Of a stretch of DNA of 64,000 bases, positions 8,332-18,266 are shown piece after piece. Under the pieces are notes generated by a model. The model did no database searches. It worked only from the letters and a program-made list of their open reading frames with translations, and was not told the DNA's origin. This stretch comes from Acinetobacter puyangensis. Lineage in GTDB: Bacteria; Pseudomonadota; Gammaproteobacteria; Pseudomonadales; Moraxellaceae. The translations under genes and the position numbers were made by a program. Each line of letters begins with the position of its first letter. Position 1 is the stretch's first letter. Location: contig NZ_OANT01000010.1 in NCBI RefSeq assembly GCF_900096995.1, forward strand, positions 39,124 to 103,123, written 5' to 3'.

Positions 8332-9069
8332 TTAGGCCGCAGAACTTTGTGTGGTTTTCACAAAACATTGCTGCATACTGGACACATCAGATACCCAGCC
8401 GAAAAAGGTTTTGACGTTATATAAGGTGGCCTCATGTGCTTCACGCGGACCGGCCTGATAACATGCGTCATCGAGTAAAACCCCAAAATATTCAAGGAAG
8501 AAACCATCACGCAAGGTGGATTCAACACAGACATTGGTGGCAATCCCAGTAAACAGCAAGTTACGAATGCCACGGGCGCGCAGCACACTATCGAGCGAAG
8601 TATTAAAAAAACCGCTATAGCGTGGTTTATCAATTACAATGTCACCTTCGGCTGGCTGTAATTCATCGACCAGTTCATAATCCCAACCGCCTTTGGCCAG
8701 TAATTTGCCTTGTAATTCAGGTTTTTTACGCATGGTTTTAATGGCATTGGATTTATGAAAATTGGGGGAACCCGCACCACCAGCTTCGACATATTGGTCG
8801 TCCCAGCCATTACGAAAAAAGATCACCTGAATACCAGCTTGATGCGCAATATCAATCGCCTTTTTAATCTGTTCAATCACTGGTTTGGTGGTCGATACAT
8901 CAAAACCAGCCAGATCCAGATAACCACCAAGACTGGCATAGGCATTTTGCATATCCACCACGATTAATGCGGTTTGTTTCGGATCGAGCTGTAAAGACTC
9001 TGGTACAGCACTAAGGACAGGTGCAGATTCAGGGGTGAAATCGGCACGTAAAGTTTCTATATGGCTCAT
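8332..9069 (-). CDS. rutB: RutB ureidoacrylate amidohydrolase
   Basis: A 245-residue isochorismatase-like hydrolase with the expected triad: D39 in VVDMQN, K148 in IDKPRYSGF and C181 in TNVCVEST. It cleaves the ureidoacrylate or peroxyureidoacrylate made by RutA, releasing carbamate and aminoacrylate. Its ATG overlaps the rutA stop in an ATGA junction, so translation of the two is probably coupled. Length and motifs are normal for RutB. Confidence 0.94.
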   Translation of the reverse strand: MSHIETLRADFTPESAPVLSAVPESLQLDPKQTALIVVDMQNAYASLGGYLDLAGFDVSTTKPVIEQIKKAIDIAHQAGIQVIFFRNGWDDQYVEAGGAGSPNFHKSNAIKTMRKKPELQGKLLAKGGWDYELVDELQPAEGDIVIDKPRYSGFFNTSLDSVLRARGIRNLLFTGIATNVCVESTLRDGFFLEYFGVLLDDACYQAGPREAHEATLYNVKTFFGWVSDVSSMQQCFVKTTQSSAA

Positions 9070-10178
9070 GCGCTTTTCTCCAGATTGGCAACCTGACTTG
9101 GAATCGGACTATCTACATCTATACGACTTTTCATGAGTGGTTGAATTTTGCTGCCAAAATCTTCTACGCCCTGCACAAAATCATCAAAGGTTAATAAAAT
9201 GCCATCGGTCCCTTTGACTTCTGCAATTTCATCAAGCATGGCAGCAACTTTTTGATAAGAACCCACTAAAGTTCCCATATTGATATTGACCGGAGAAACA
9301 CTCGATGCCATATGACGAATATTGGTATCACTGCCGGATTTGGTATCTTTGGCCCCCTGATCTTGTAACCAGTGAATGGCATCCATATCTGCACCATCGT
9401 TATAGTTCTGCCATTTTGCCAATGCTTTTTCATCACTATCGTCAGCAATCACCATAAACAGAACATACGTTGACACATCACGTCCGGTTTTGTCGGTTTG
9501 AGCTTTTAAACGATCATTAATACCGGCATAGGCAGTGGGTGTATTTAAGCCTTTACCAAAGACAAAGTTGTAATCTGCATATTTTGCCGAGAATGCCAGA
9601 CCTTCATCAGATTGACCGGCACAAATAATTTTCATGTCTGCCTGAGGAATCGGTTTGACCTGACAATCATCCATCTTAAAAAATTCACCTTTAAAATCGG
9701 AATGTCCGGATGCCCACAAATCACGTAACACTTGCACATATTCAGATAAATATTGGTAGCGTTTGCCAAAATATTCATCACCCGGCCACATGCCCATCTG
9801 GCTATATTCCGGTTTTTGCCAGCCTGTGACCACATTTAAACCAAAACGGCCATTTGAGATTGAATCAATGGTAGACGCCATACGCGCCACAATCGCAGGT
9901 GGCATCACCAGTGTTGCCGCTGTTGCATAAATTTGAATTTTGGACGTTACGGCTGCCAGACCAGCCATTAAAGTGAAGGTTTCAAGGTTATAATCCCAGA
10001 ATTCTGTTTCACCACCAAAACCACGCAGTTTGATCATCGACAAGGCAAAGTCAAAACCATAATGTTCAGCCAGTTGTACGATCTCTTTATTTAATTCGAA
10101 GCTCGGTTTGTATTGCGGTGCTGTTTTCGAAAGCAACCAGCCATTATTTCCAATTGGACAAAATACACCAACTTTCAT
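9066..10178 (-). CDS. rutA: RutA pyrimidine oxygenase
   Basis: A 370-residue luciferase-like FMN-dependent monooxygenase that opens the uracil or thymine ring, using FMNH2 from RutF. The start at 10178 ([17 protein letters not shown]) is preceded by GAGAGG at a good distance; the longer frame to 10226 has no such support. The flavin-family landmarks [15 protein letters not shown] and the long C-terminal [15 protein letters not shown] segment are present. It is the first gene of the operon and faces rutR across a perfect RutR box. Confidence 0.94.
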   Translation of the reverse strand: MKVGVFCPIGNNGWLLSKTAPQYKPSFELNKEIVQLAEHYGFDFALSMIKLRGFGGETEFWDYNLETFTLMAGLAAVTSKIQIYATAATLVMPPAIVARMASTIDSISNGRFGLNVVTGWQKPEYSQMGMWPGDEYFGKRYQYLSEYVQVLRDLWASGHSDFKGEFFKMDDCQVKPIPQADMKIICAGQSDEGLAFSAKYADYNFVFGKGLNTPTAYAGINDRLKAQTDKTGRDVSTYVLFMVIADDSDEKALAKWQNYNDGADMDAIHWLQDQGAKDTKSGSDTNIRHMASSVSPVNINMGTLVGSYQKVAAMLDEIAEVKGTDGILLTFDDFVQGVEDFGSKIQPLMKSRIDVDSPIPSQVANLEKSA

Positions 10179-10324
10179 GTTGCACCTCTCTTTAAAAATA
10201 CATTTCAGTAAATGGATTAAAACCATTCTTCATATTTCGCTATATTTTTATTAAAGCAATACTCATGCCAATTAATTTTAATGATATCTATCATATATTT
10301 ATATAATTTTATATGCTTTATTTT

Positions 10325-10342
10325 TTTGACCACATGGTCAAA
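10325..10342. promoter_or_regulatory. Perfect RutR operator in the rutA-rutR intergenic region
   Basis: TTTGACCACATGGTCAAA matches the RutR consensus TTGACCA-N2-TGGTCAA without mismatch. It is centred about 150 bp from each of the two divergent start codons, so it can serve both the rut operon and autoregulation. Confidence 0.88.
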
Positions 10343-10424
10343 CCAAGTGCGCCAAAAAAGCACCTTTCGCACAATTCATGTGCAATTTATGCAAAAAATA
10401 AAGTCCTTTTTTTAGTATGGATTT

Positions 10425-10453
10425 ATGACAGCGCAAGCCGTTTTTGCTATGAT
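10425..10453 (+). promoter_or_regulatory. Predicted sigma-70 promoter for rutR
   Basis: ATGACA and TATGAT are separated by exactly 17 bp, ending 30 bp upstream of the rutR ATG. No other comparable pair was seen on this side of the RutR box. Confidence 0.5.
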
Positions 10454-10483
10454 ACGTACACCTTTATTGGCTATGAACCCATC

Positions 10484-11134
10484 ATGACCGTGACCATAAA
10501 AAAGCAAACTATTGCCAAATCATCCATTTCAAAAAAACAACAACTGATTATTCAAGCTGCATTAAAAGTTTTTTCGCTCTATGGTTTAACCGGGGCAAGT
10601 ATGGAGCAAATTTCCCAAGAGGCAGACATGTCCAAATCCAATCTGTTTTATTATTTTGACAGTAAAGATGAGTTATATACCGCTGTACTTTCTCATGTAC
10701 TAACGGAATGGCTAGCACCGTTAAATGATATCCAGTTGGAACAAGAACCTGCACAGGCACTTAGTCACTATATCGATGTAAAATATCAGCTGTCGAAAAA
10801 AATGCCGGAAGCATCTAAATTGTATGCGCTGGAAATTATTCAGGGCGCTCCGCATTTAACCAAGATTTTAAAGGGCCCATTAAAAGCGTTGGTCAAAGAA
10901 AAAGTTGCAGTAATCGATGCATGGATTGCTGCGGGAAAACTAAAACCGATTTCTGCCATGCATTTAATTTTTCATATTTGGGCAGTGACACAACATTATT
11001 CTGATTTCGCGACACAAGTGGAAGCAGTGAGCGGCAAGAGCTTGTCCAATAAAGTCTTTGCACAAGATGCCAAAGCCACAACACTGCAATTGCTGGTCGA
11101 AAGTTTAGTCATTAAAGATGGAACAGCAGTTTAA
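10484..11134 (+). CDS. rutR: TetR-family regulator RutR
   Basis: A 216-residue protein with an N-terminal TetR helix-turn-helix (GASMEQISQEADMSKSNLFYYF core, around residues 38-60). Its length matches RutR. The start at 10484 (MTVTIKKQ) was chosen because the frame upstream lacks TetR homology. RutR binds uracil or thymine and then releases its palindromic operator. Three facts tie it to this regulon: it is divergent from rutA, the perfect box lies between them, and an identical-type box sits in the accessory module at 3223. Confidence 0.9.
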   Translation: MTVTIKKQTIAKSSISKKQQLIIQAALKVFSLYGLTGASMEQISQEADMSKSNLFYYFDSKDELYTAVLSHVLTEWLAPLNDIQLEQEPAQALSHYIDVKYQLSKKMPEASKLYALEIIQGAPHLTKILKGPLKALVKEKVAVIDAWIAAGKLKPISAMHLIFHIWAVTQHYSDFATQVEAVSGKSLSNKVFAQDAKATTLQLLVESLVIKDGTAV

Positions 11135-11235
11135 TCTTACTGTTCCAAAAATAAGGGATTGTTGAGATTTAATCTTTTTGATAAAAAATAAAATCCAAAT
11201 AAGCAATTGTTTTTTTATATTAAAATATTTCTTAT

Positions 11236-11442
11236 CTAATCTTTATTTGCATTATATTTCCGTTGGGCACTTTGAATATAATCAATATTTTGTCCAATCC
11301 ATTGTGTAAATATCAAAAAATGTGGAACTAATTCCAAGCCAGTTTCGGTTAAATAATAACTCACCTTTGGAGGATTTGCATCTTCAAAAAGTTGCCAAAA
11401 CCAATCAATCTTATCCTCAGGCTTAATTTGGAATTTTCTTAT
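11236..11442 (-). pseudogene. HxlR-family regulator remnant
   Basis: The minus strand encodes about 68 open residues ending in a normal stop. They contain the C-terminal half of an HxlR winged helix (ANPPKVSYYLTETGLEL, then FTQW). The N-terminal half with the recognition helix is missing, and a stop lies just upstream in frame near the start of the next gene. It is read as a truncated fossil that abuts the plus-strand MarR-like gene. Confidence 0.7.
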
Positions 11443-11905
11443 GAATTATGACGAAATTGCAACATTAATGAAAGAATCGGGCCCTATTGGCAGCTATGTT
11501 AAAAAATTAAATCATGCCTTTGAACATCTGATCCGTGATACGCAGTATGGTAAATTTGACCGAGCCGATTGGCAACTGATTAATTATCTTCACACCCATA
11601 AAGAACAAACAATTCAGCGTCAATCCGTGATTGAGTTTCTGATTTATTTCGCTGGAAGTGCAGAAGTTGCTAATCTTCGAATTGAAAAATTTATAGAGAA
11701 AAATATCATTCAGACCAATGTAGATCAACTGACATGGACAGGCTTAGGGCAAGTCAGTTTTGATGTGGTCTATGCAAAACATAAAATCATTAATGAACAG
11801 GTGTTTGAACATATTACATCTGAGCAATATGTGATGACGATTCAAACCTTAGAAAAATTTCTATCGAACATTCATCTATTTTTATATAGTGAACCCATAA
11901 AATGA
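11441..11905 (+). CDS. MarR-like transcriptional regulator
   Basis: A 154-residue protein with a winged-helix core resembling MarR regulators (helices around residues 45-75, wing near VDQLTWTGLG). It is short, all alpha plus a wing, and has no signal peptide. The start abuts a truncated HxlR gene on the other strand. No operon partner on the same strand and no clear operator were seen. The target genes are unknown, and the family call is moderate. Confidence 0.6.
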   Translation: MNYDEIATLMKESGPIGSYVKKLNHAFEHLIRDTQYGKFDRADWQLINYLHTHKEQTIQRQSVIEFLIYFAGSAEVANLRIEKFIEKNIIQTNVDQLTWTGLGQVSFDVVYAKHKIINEQVFEHITSEQYVMTIQTLEKFLSNIHLFLYSEPIK

Positions 11906-11929
11906 ATTCACTATGCAAAAGAGGTTTAA

Positions 11930-12301
11930 TTAAACAACAGCAAAATAATGCTTAATAAAATATTCAGATTTTATTTGCCATATCGTAGAGGTACCCTTCT
12001 CTACAACCCAAAAATCGCCAGGTTTATAAGTTGTACAATGACCTGTGACTTCATCAGTAATTGTGATTTCACCAGCAAGAAGAATTGCCTGCTCACTAAA
12101 TGAATATACTAACTGATACTTCCCTTTTTTAGTGGCAAAATATCCAGCACTGATTGGATCATTGGGCGCACCAAAAGTCATTTTTCCAAATATTTCAATA
12201 TCTTCTGTTTGATCAACCAACTTACCAGAAATATTTGTAATATATCCCCATGCATCTAAACTCGTTAGTTCCGTTATTTTTTCTATTGCTGTTAGCGCCA
12301 T
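11930..12301 (-). CDS. Small cupin-domain protein (EutQ/DUF861-like)
   Basis: A 123-residue single-cupin protein. The beta-barrel motifs QAILLAGEITITDE and YKPGDFWVVEKGTSTIWQI resemble the DUF861/EutQ type. The start at 12301 follows AAAGG; a longer frame to 12406 would add an unlikely hydrophobic stretch. It stands alone, and its substrate is unknown. Relatives include sugar- and ureide-binding cupins. Confidence 0.6.
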   Translation of the reverse strand: MALTAIEKITELTSLDAWGYITNISGKLVDQTEDIEIFGKMTFGAPNDPISAGYFATKKGKYQLVYSFSEQAILLAGEITITDEVTGHCTTYKPGDFWVVEKGTSTIWQIKSEYFIKHYFAVV

Positions 12302-12756
12302 GCTATTACCTTTACTATATCCAAAATGAAGTAATAGTAATAACAACTGAAATATTAATATTCTTGTAAAATAGCGACATAAAAAGGCATATCGCACATA
12401 TAACAATAATTTCCAATCAAATCGATCTGTCTGGTTATTTTAATTCAATTGGCCTCACCTGATCATGATACCCAACTTTTAAATTATATTTTTTACTTAA
12501 ATTACAACTATTTATATTAATTAAACCAGATTACCATAGTTCTAATCTACTATAGCCTGTAATAAAATTTCCGTTTTCCATTTACTCTACAGATATACTG
12601 ACACTTTAATACCTACTAATGTCAGACTTGTAAAGCATAGTCATCTGTCCCTTTAATTAAGATACTCATCGAGTCAATTAAAAAACCAAAGAATATTTGT
12701 ATAACAACGATAAAATAGTTAAAATTGATAATCATTATTGATTAAATTCGTCAGTC
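12302..12756. other. Intergenic region upstream of the first iron cassette
   Basis: About 455 bp without a gene. Apart from the Fur-like box near its right end, only A+T-rich sequence with no recognised repeats was seen. Confidence 0.5.
12725..12743. promoter_or_regulatory. Fur-box-like site upstream of the first fecI-type gene
   Basis: TTGATAATCATTATTGATT closely resembles the Fur consensus built from GATAAT/ATTATC repeats. It ends 13 bp before the sigma-factor ATG, where bound Fur would block transcription when iron is plentiful. Confidence 0.7.
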
Positions 12757-13254
12757 ATGCACAATATTGTTGAGCATCTCTATCAAAATCACCATGCGTG
12801 GCTGTATCGCTGGTTAAAAAGCCGCCTAAAACAAGACTGCATCGCAGCCGATCTTGCACAGGACACGTTTGTGAAGCTCATTGAGCATCAGGAGCGTTAT
12901 ACACATTATGATCATCCACGTGCGTTACTGACCACTATTGCCAAAAATCTTGCCAATCAATGGTGGCGGCGTAAAAAAATCGAGCAGGCCTATCAAGACA
13001 ACTTAATGCAGCTCGAAGAGCAATATCATCCTTCTCCAGAGCAAGAATTGATGATACTTGAAGCCTTAGATGAGTTGTCTAGCATATTGAATAATTTACA
13101 AGGCCGAGAAAAGCAGGTCTTTATACTATGGCAGCTAGATGGTTTGAATTATGCACAAATTGCCGAACAACTTGATGTCGCCTTAATTACCATCAAACGT
13201 GATATGAAAAAGATCATGCTGTGTTGTTTAACTGTATTAGATATAGAAGATTAA
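12757..13254 (+). CDS. FecI-like ECF sigma factor (cassette 1)
   Basis: A 165-residue ECF sigma factor with region 2 (LAQDTFVKL, ARALLTTIAKNL-type) and a region 4 helix-turn-helix (LNYAQIAEQLDVALITIKRDM core). It lies 12 bp before an anti-sigma gene and upstream of a TonB receptor with a signalling domain, the classical cell-surface signalling order. A Fur-like box lies just upstream. It is closely related to the second FecI-type protein at 57647, so the two cassettes are paralogous. Confidence 0.9.
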   Translation: MHNIVEHLYQNHHAWLYRWLKSRLKQDCIAADLAQDTFVKLIEHQERYTHYDHPRALLTTIAKNLANQWWRRKKIEQAYQDNLMQLEEQYHPSPEQELMILEALDELSSILNNLQGREKQVFILWQLDGLNYAQIAEQLDVALITIKRDMKKIMLCCLTVLDIED

Positions 13255-13266
13255 AAGGTTAACCCG

Positions 13267-14265
13267 TTGCAAGATTTTGAGCATTCTGATGATAAAACAA
13301 TCATTTTAGAGCAGGCCGCAGACTGGTTATTGCTGATGGAAGAGCAGCCTTTAACACCGGAACAACAGCAACAATTTGAGCAATGGAAAAATACCAGTCC
13401 GCAACATCAAAAAATTTGGCGGCGTGCAGAAAAAATCAGACAAAAACTTTATGGACATGCTCAGCATGTACCAGCCGCTTTAGCAAAAACTATATTAAAC
13501 CAGCAAGACGATGATAAGCCATTGATTGGCAAACTGGTGCTACTACTGGCAGGCAGTACAGTATTGGGCTTTAGCGGATATATCGCACAGCAACAGGCAT
13601 GGTTTGCAGACCATCGCACGGCTTATGCCGAACAACAGCACATTACACTAGAGGACGGCACCTCCATTGCCCTCAACAGCAAAACAGCAATTGACGTCAA
13701 TTACACCACGACCGAGCGACAAATCATTTTACGCTTTGGTGAAATCTATGTGGAAACGGGTAAAGATACTGCCAAGCGTCCATTTAAAGTGCTAAACCAA
13801 CATGGTGAAATGTTGGCACTCGGTACAGCTTTCAATGTCAATCAACAAAAAGATCAAACCGTGTTGATGGTCACGGAACATGCCGTGCAAGTCACAACGG
13901 GGCTATCCAAACAAAAACAAACCATTGCAGCAGGACAACAGATTGGCTTTAATTCACAACACATTTACCCAACACAAGCCGTACAACTTGAACAATTAAC
14001 ATGGCGTAAGGGTTTAGTTACTGTCAATCGACTCAGTTTAGAAGATTTTGCCAAGATTATCGAAAAAAATTACGGGACAACGGTTGAGATAGACTCTCAG
14101 TTATTACAGGCAACATCTGAACAGATTGAAATTTCGGGTTCTTATCCGATTAACAACCTTGATCGATTAAGTGTATTACTGCAAAGCACCTACCCTATTC
14201 AGATTGAAAAATCATTTTTTGGGCATAAATTAGTGTTAAAAAGCGCCTTTAAGGCTTCTCACTAA
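13267..14265 (+). CDS. FecR-like anti-sigma/sigma-regulator (cassette 1)
   Basis: A 332-residue inner-membrane regulator starting with TTG at 13267. It has an N-terminal cytoplasmic DUF4880 part (AADWLLLMEEQPLTPEQQQQF core), one membrane segment near residues 88-105, and a periplasmic FecR domain (ITLEDGTSIALNSKTAIDV core, then ALGTAFNV). Such proteins pass the signal from a loaded TonB receptor to the FecI-type sigma factor. It sits between its sigma factor and receptor, as expected. Confidence 0.88.
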   Translation: MQDFEHSDDKTIILEQAADWLLLMEEQPLTPEQQQQFEQWKNTSPQHQKIWRRAEKIRQKLYGHAQHVPAALAKTILNQQDDDKPLIGKLVLLLAGSTVLGFSGYIAQQQAWFADHRTAYAEQQHITLEDGTSIALNSKTAIDVNYTTTERQIILRFGEIYVETGKDTAKRPFKVLNQHGEMLALGTAFNVNQQKDQTVLMVTEHAVQVTTGLSKQKQTIAAGQQIGFNSQHIYPTQAVQLEQLTWRKGLVTVNRLSLEDFAKIIEKNYGTTVEIDSQLLQATSEQIEISGSYPINNLDRLSVLLQSTYPIQIEKSFFGHKLVLKSAFKASH

Positions 14266-14416
14266 CTGTGCAAGCATATAAACACGTTACTCAATGAACA
14301 ATAAATTATTTTTCAAGAAAAAATGATACTTTGTCCAATCTCAAGCATTAACCCTATAAGCACAACATATTTTCATGTTGATTTTCCGTACAACATTTTA
14401 TGGGGTTAAAACAACG

Positions 14417-16879
14417 ATGTCCAAATTTTTAGCACGTCCGTTAGCAATAGCAATCCAGCGGGCAGTTTTTGTAGGTTTTTTGGGAAGTAGTGCCATGACG
14501 ACGCAAAGCGTAATGGCTCAAAATGCTGAAAGTTATCAATATAATATTCCTGCAAGCAGTCTAGATCGTGCCTTATCGTTATTTAGTGCACAATCCGGTA
14601 TTGAATTTGCCTTTGATCCAAAACAGGTCAAACATTTATACAGTCAGGGTTTAAAAGGTGTATATACAGTTGATACCGGCTTTAGTGCATTGCTTGCACC
14701 GCATGGTCTGGATATTCAGTACACCACGAATGGCTATAAATTAATAAAAAAAGGACCCAATCAAGTTCGAAATATGGGACAGTTAAAGACCATTGATATT
14801 AATGCAAATGGTCAGTTAAATGACACTACCGATGCAGTGCGATTGCCGGTAATCATGATAACTGCGGAACAAAACAATAAAGTCAATCTAGGAAAAGCGG
14901 AACAATCCATAAAAGAAATTCCACAATCCATTACTGTAGTTAATCGTGAACAATTAGAGAAGCAGAATTTAACAGATTTATCCACTGCACTGGATAAGGT
15001 TGCAGGAATAAGTGTTTGGCAAGGTCAAGTCTTTGAGAATACTTTTATCGCTCGCGGTATGGAAGTGTCAAATATTCGTGTCGATGGCGTATCCAGCGCA
15101 TTAAAATTACAGGATTTATCCCAATTTGAACAAATTGAAGTATTACGGGGGGCTGATGGTTTATTTAATGGTAACGGTGAAGCCAGTGCCAGTATTAATC
15201 TGGTAAGAAAAAAACCATTAAGAGAAAATCAGATTGCAGTTGAACTTTCAGCAGGAAGCTGGGAAAACTATCGTGCATCGATTGATGTCACTGGGCCTAT
15301 TGCACTTGATGGTGCATTACGCGGTCGTCTGGTCGGCACATGGAATGATCAGGACTTTTTCTATGCAGTTGCAGAAAAAAACCGCCATTCTGTTTATGGC
15401 ATACTAGAATACGACATTCTACTGACAACAACTGCCTCCATCGGATTTAGTTATGACAAATTACAAGGGAAACAAGACTGGATTGGTCTGCCACGTTATA
15501 TAGATGGATCTGATATTGGCTTTGATCGTAAAACGTCCTTTGTCACCAACTGGGCAAATATTAAAGCAGAAAGTACGCAATATTTTGCAGGTATTCAGCA
15601 TGATTTTAATCAGGATTGGAAATTAAAGTTTAATATCACTAAAGAACATATGCTAAAACTGAATGAATATCCACGACTAGGAGGTTCAGTCGATCCCAAA
15701 ACCAATATCACCCAACTTGCTTTTATTAAAAACGGCGGAGAACCTGACTCTTGGGTTGGAGATATTAATATTCAGGGTAAATTTAACCTCTTTGGAAAAC
15801 AACATAGTACAGTTTTTGGAATAGATTATCAGGATAAAAAAGATCCCTTTCATTATATGTCTGATCCACTGCAATATTACGATCTTAATATATTTAAATT
15901 TGATCCAAATATGAAATATAAAGCAGTCCATGGTTACAAGCCCACACGTACATTATATACCAAGCAACTGGGGTATTATGCGACTGCAAAATGGCAGATT
16001 AGTGATCCGTTAAAATTCATTACGGGTGCACGTTTGAATAATTACGATTTTTATCAAAGAAATGATACAACGGGTGCAACAACTTATGATTATGAAGATA
16101 ACAATGTATTTATCCCTTTTGTCGGTTTGACCTATGATATTACGCCTGATTGGCTGGTCTTTGCTAGTGTTGCAGAAACCTTTAAATCTCAGGCAAATTT
16201 ACTCGATGTCAATAAAAAACCACTCGACCCGATTACCGGACGTAATTATGAAGTCGGTATAAAAGGCGAACTTTGGGACGGTCAAGGTAATCTATCCTTA
16301 TCGACTTATCGCACTGAACGAAAAAATCAAGGCAATTTACTTTATAGTGAAACCATGGATGATGGTAATGGCAGTAGCTGTTGTTATGTCGGTGGTAACG
16401 CAGTCACCATGAGTGGGGTTGATTTTGAGCTGACTGGAGAAATTCTACCAAATTTAACAGGTTCGATTGGCTATACCTATTTTGATAATAAAGATCATTT
16501 TAATGCCATCTCATGGCGTAAAATTACCACCCCACGACATACTTTAAAAGCTTGGCTTGATTACAAGTTGGAAGATTGGACCGTCGGCATCAATGTATCC
16601 GCACAATCAGAACAGCAAGCTACAGGCTCAACCCCTACCACTTATGATGAAAGTACCGGACAATGGGGCGAACCATATGTAGATTATCAGTTCAAATCCC
16701 CTAGTCGTGCAGTCTGGGGCACACAGGTCGGTTATCAAATTAATCCAAATTTACATGCTGCTTTTAGAATCAATAACCTGTTTGATAAAGTTTATTGGCA
16801 AACGATTGGTGATACCGAAGGTTATAACTGGTATGGCGAACCACGCAACTTTATGTTGACTCTAAGAGCCAAATATTAA
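14417..16879 (+). CDS. FecA-like TonB-dependent receptor with N-terminal signalling domain (cassette 1)
   Basis: An outer-membrane receptor of about 820 residues. It has a signal peptide ending near VMAQ and an STN signalling domain (IPASSLDRALSLFSAQSG). A TonB-dependent plug follows (EIPQSITVVNREQLE) and then a beta-barrel ending in LTLRAKY. The STN domain lets the receptor signal to the FecR protein encoded just upstream. The start at 14417 was chosen because the signal peptide begins there; an earlier in-frame start at 14375 is less natural. A ferric siderophore is the likely ligand, but it cannot be named. A short G+C-rich hairpin (GGGCG/CGCCC near 16902) may end transcription. Confidence 0.88.
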   Translation: MSKFLARPLAIAIQRAVFVGFLGSSAMTTQSVMAQNAESYQYNIPASSLDRALSLFSAQSGIEFAFDPKQVKHLYSQGLKGVYTVDTGFSALLAPHGLDIQYTTNGYKLIKKGPNQVRNMGQLKTIDINANGQLNDTTDAVRLPVIMITAEQNNKVNLGKAEQSIKEIPQSITVVNREQLEKQNLTDLSTALDKVAGISVWQGQVFENTFIARGMEVSNIRVDGVSSALKLQDLSQFEQIEVLRGADGLFNGNGEASASINLVRKKPLRENQIAVELSAGSWENYRASIDVTGPIALDGALRGRLVGTWNDQDFFYAVAEKNRHSVYGILEYDILLTTTASIGFSYDKLQGKQDWIGLPRYIDGSDIGFDRKTSFVTNWANIKAESTQYFAGIQHDFNQDWKLKFNITKEHMLKLNEYPRLGGSVDPKTNITQLAFIKNGGEPDSWVGDINIQGKFNLFGKQHSTVFGIDYQDKKDPFHYMSDPLQYYDLNIFKFDPNMKYKAVHGYKPTRTLYTKQLGYYATAKWQISDPLKFITGARLNNYDFYQRNDTTGATTYDYEDNNVFIPFVGLTYDITPDWLVFASVAETFKSQANLLDVNKKPLDPITGRNYEVGIKGELWDGQGNLSLSTYRTERKNQGNLLYSETMDDGNGSSCCYVGGNAVTMSGVDFELTGEILPNLTGSIGYTYFDNKDHFNAISWRKITTPRHTLKAWLDYKLEDWTVGINVSAQSEQQATGSTPTTYDESTGQWGEPYVDYQFKSPSRAVWGTQVGYQINPNLHAAFRINNLFDKVYWQTIGDTEGYNWYGEPRNFMLTLRAKY

Positions 16880-17345
16880 TTTTTCAATAACTTTAAATTT
16901 TTGGGGCGTAATTCGGTGCGCCCTTTACAACACCCTTTTTTCCCAGATCATTTTACCCAAGCATTAAAAATAATTTAACAAAACTTTACATACAAAAGTG
17001 AGCTTTTTTTCAATCTCGTTCGTCTTAGTATATAGAAACAGGAAATTTTTACAGCCGTCTTACAAGACAAGATTTCCAAGATCGTTTTAATTTTATCCAT
17101 GTATATGACTCAAGATTCAATTTTGTTGCATAATTGCAATGATATACATTATCCATACATGATTAATCTATAAGCTTATTTAAATCTCTATTGTTCTTAA
17201 ACTCGGCATAGTTCATAATTCAGCAATGTCTTTTAAGTGACTTTTTGGTTTCTTTTGACATAAAATATTATCAAGATTAATCCCATCCTGTATTTTTATT
17301 TCGTCTAAGTACTTGCTGGATGGCAAAATAGGATTGTTTTTAAAA
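16880..17345. other. Intergenic region between the TonB receptor and dapA
   Basis: About 466 bp. It contains the possible receptor terminator near 16900, one copy of the dispersed repeat at 17012-17041, and after it a stem (GGAAAT at 17041-17046 with ATTTCC near 17073-17078, enclosing GTCTT/AGAC). The dapA promoter must lie here but was not pinned down. Confidence 0.5.
17012..17041 (+). repeat. Dispersed 30-bp repeat, copy A
   Basis: Core CGTCTTAGTATATAGAAACA is shared exactly with copies B and C and with small changes in copy D. Copy A is preceded by GAGCTTTTTTTC, as in copy D. Confidence 0.75.
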
Positions 17346-18242
17346 ATGACTCAGCATGCAACGACCATTCATGGTTCAATCGTCGCAATTGTCACCCCCA
17401 TGTTTGAAGATGGCAGCGTAGATTGGGATGGCTTAAAGCAGCTTGTAGAATGGCATATTGAACAAGGTACCAACAGTATTGTTGCTGTGGGCACTACAGG
17501 TGAAGCTTCCACTTTAAGTATGGAAGAACATACCAAGGTTATCGCCGAAATCATTCGAGTCGCCAATAAACGTATTCCTATTATTGCTGGTACAGGTGCA
17601 AACTCAACTGTAGAAGCCATTGAGCTGACCAAAGAAGCAAAATATCTGGGTGCAGATGCCGCTTTGCTGGTAACGCCGTATTACAATAAACCGACTCAGG
17701 AAGGTTTGTATCAGCATTATAAAAAAATCGCAGAATCTGTAGATATTCCACAGATTTTATATAATGTTCCGGGTCGTACCGGTGTCGATATGCTAAACGA
17801 AACAGTGATTCGTCTATCCGCAGTCGATAATATTGTTGGAATCAAGGATGCAACTGGCGATGTGCCACGTGGTATTCAGTTGTTGCATGGCTTGGACAGC
17901 AAAAATATGGTGGTGTATTCAGGTGATGATCCGACTGCATGGGAGCTTATTCTTGCTGGTGCGCGTGGAAATATTTCAGTTACAGCAAATGTTGCGCCGC
18001 ATGTCATGAGTCAGGTGTGTATTGCTGCATTGGCAGACAACAAAGCGGAAGCAAATCGTTTAAATACACAAGTATCACAATTACATGATATTTTATTCTG
18101 TGAATCCAATCCAATCCCTGTAAAATGGGCATTGCATGAAATGGGTAAAATTGGTACTGGTATCCGCTTACCACTTACTCCACTTGCCGAACAATTCCGT
18201 GCACCATTACGTGAAGCGCTAAAAGCAACGGGTGTTATTTAA
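17346..18242 (+). CDS. dapA: 4-hydroxy-tetrahydrodipicolinate synthase
   Basis: A 298-residue Schiff-base aldolase condensing pyruvate with aspartate semialdehyde in lysine and meso-diaminopimelate synthesis. It has the pyruvate-binding GTTGE motif, catalytic Y139 in YNVPGRTG and Schiff-base K167 in GIKDATGD. The start at 17346 (MTQHATTIHG) gives the family length; an upstream frame adds 11 unsupported residues. It begins a short same-strand run with bamC and purC. Confidence 0.95.
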   Translation: MTQHATTIHGSIVAIVTPMFEDGSVDWDGLKQLVEWHIEQGTNSIVAVGTTGEASTLSMEEHTKVIAEIIRVANKRIPIIAGTGANSTVEAIELTKEAKYLGADAALLVTPYYNKPTQEGLYQHYKKIAESVDIPQILYNVPGRTGVDMLNETVIRLSAVDNIVGIKDATGDVPRGIQLLHGLDSKNMVVYSGDDPTAWELILAGARGNISVTANVAPHVMSQVCIAALADNKAEANRLNTQVSQLHDILFCESNPIPVKWALHEMGKIGTGIRLPLTPLAEQFRAPLREALKATGVI

Positions 18243-18266
18243 ACTTTTTCAAGAGCAATGTAAAGT

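Noticed and set aside
12302..12406. Hydrophobic N-terminal extension of the cupin gene as a signal peptide
   Set aside because: The internal ATG at 12301 has a better ribosome site, and the extension is A+T-rich intergenic-type sequence.
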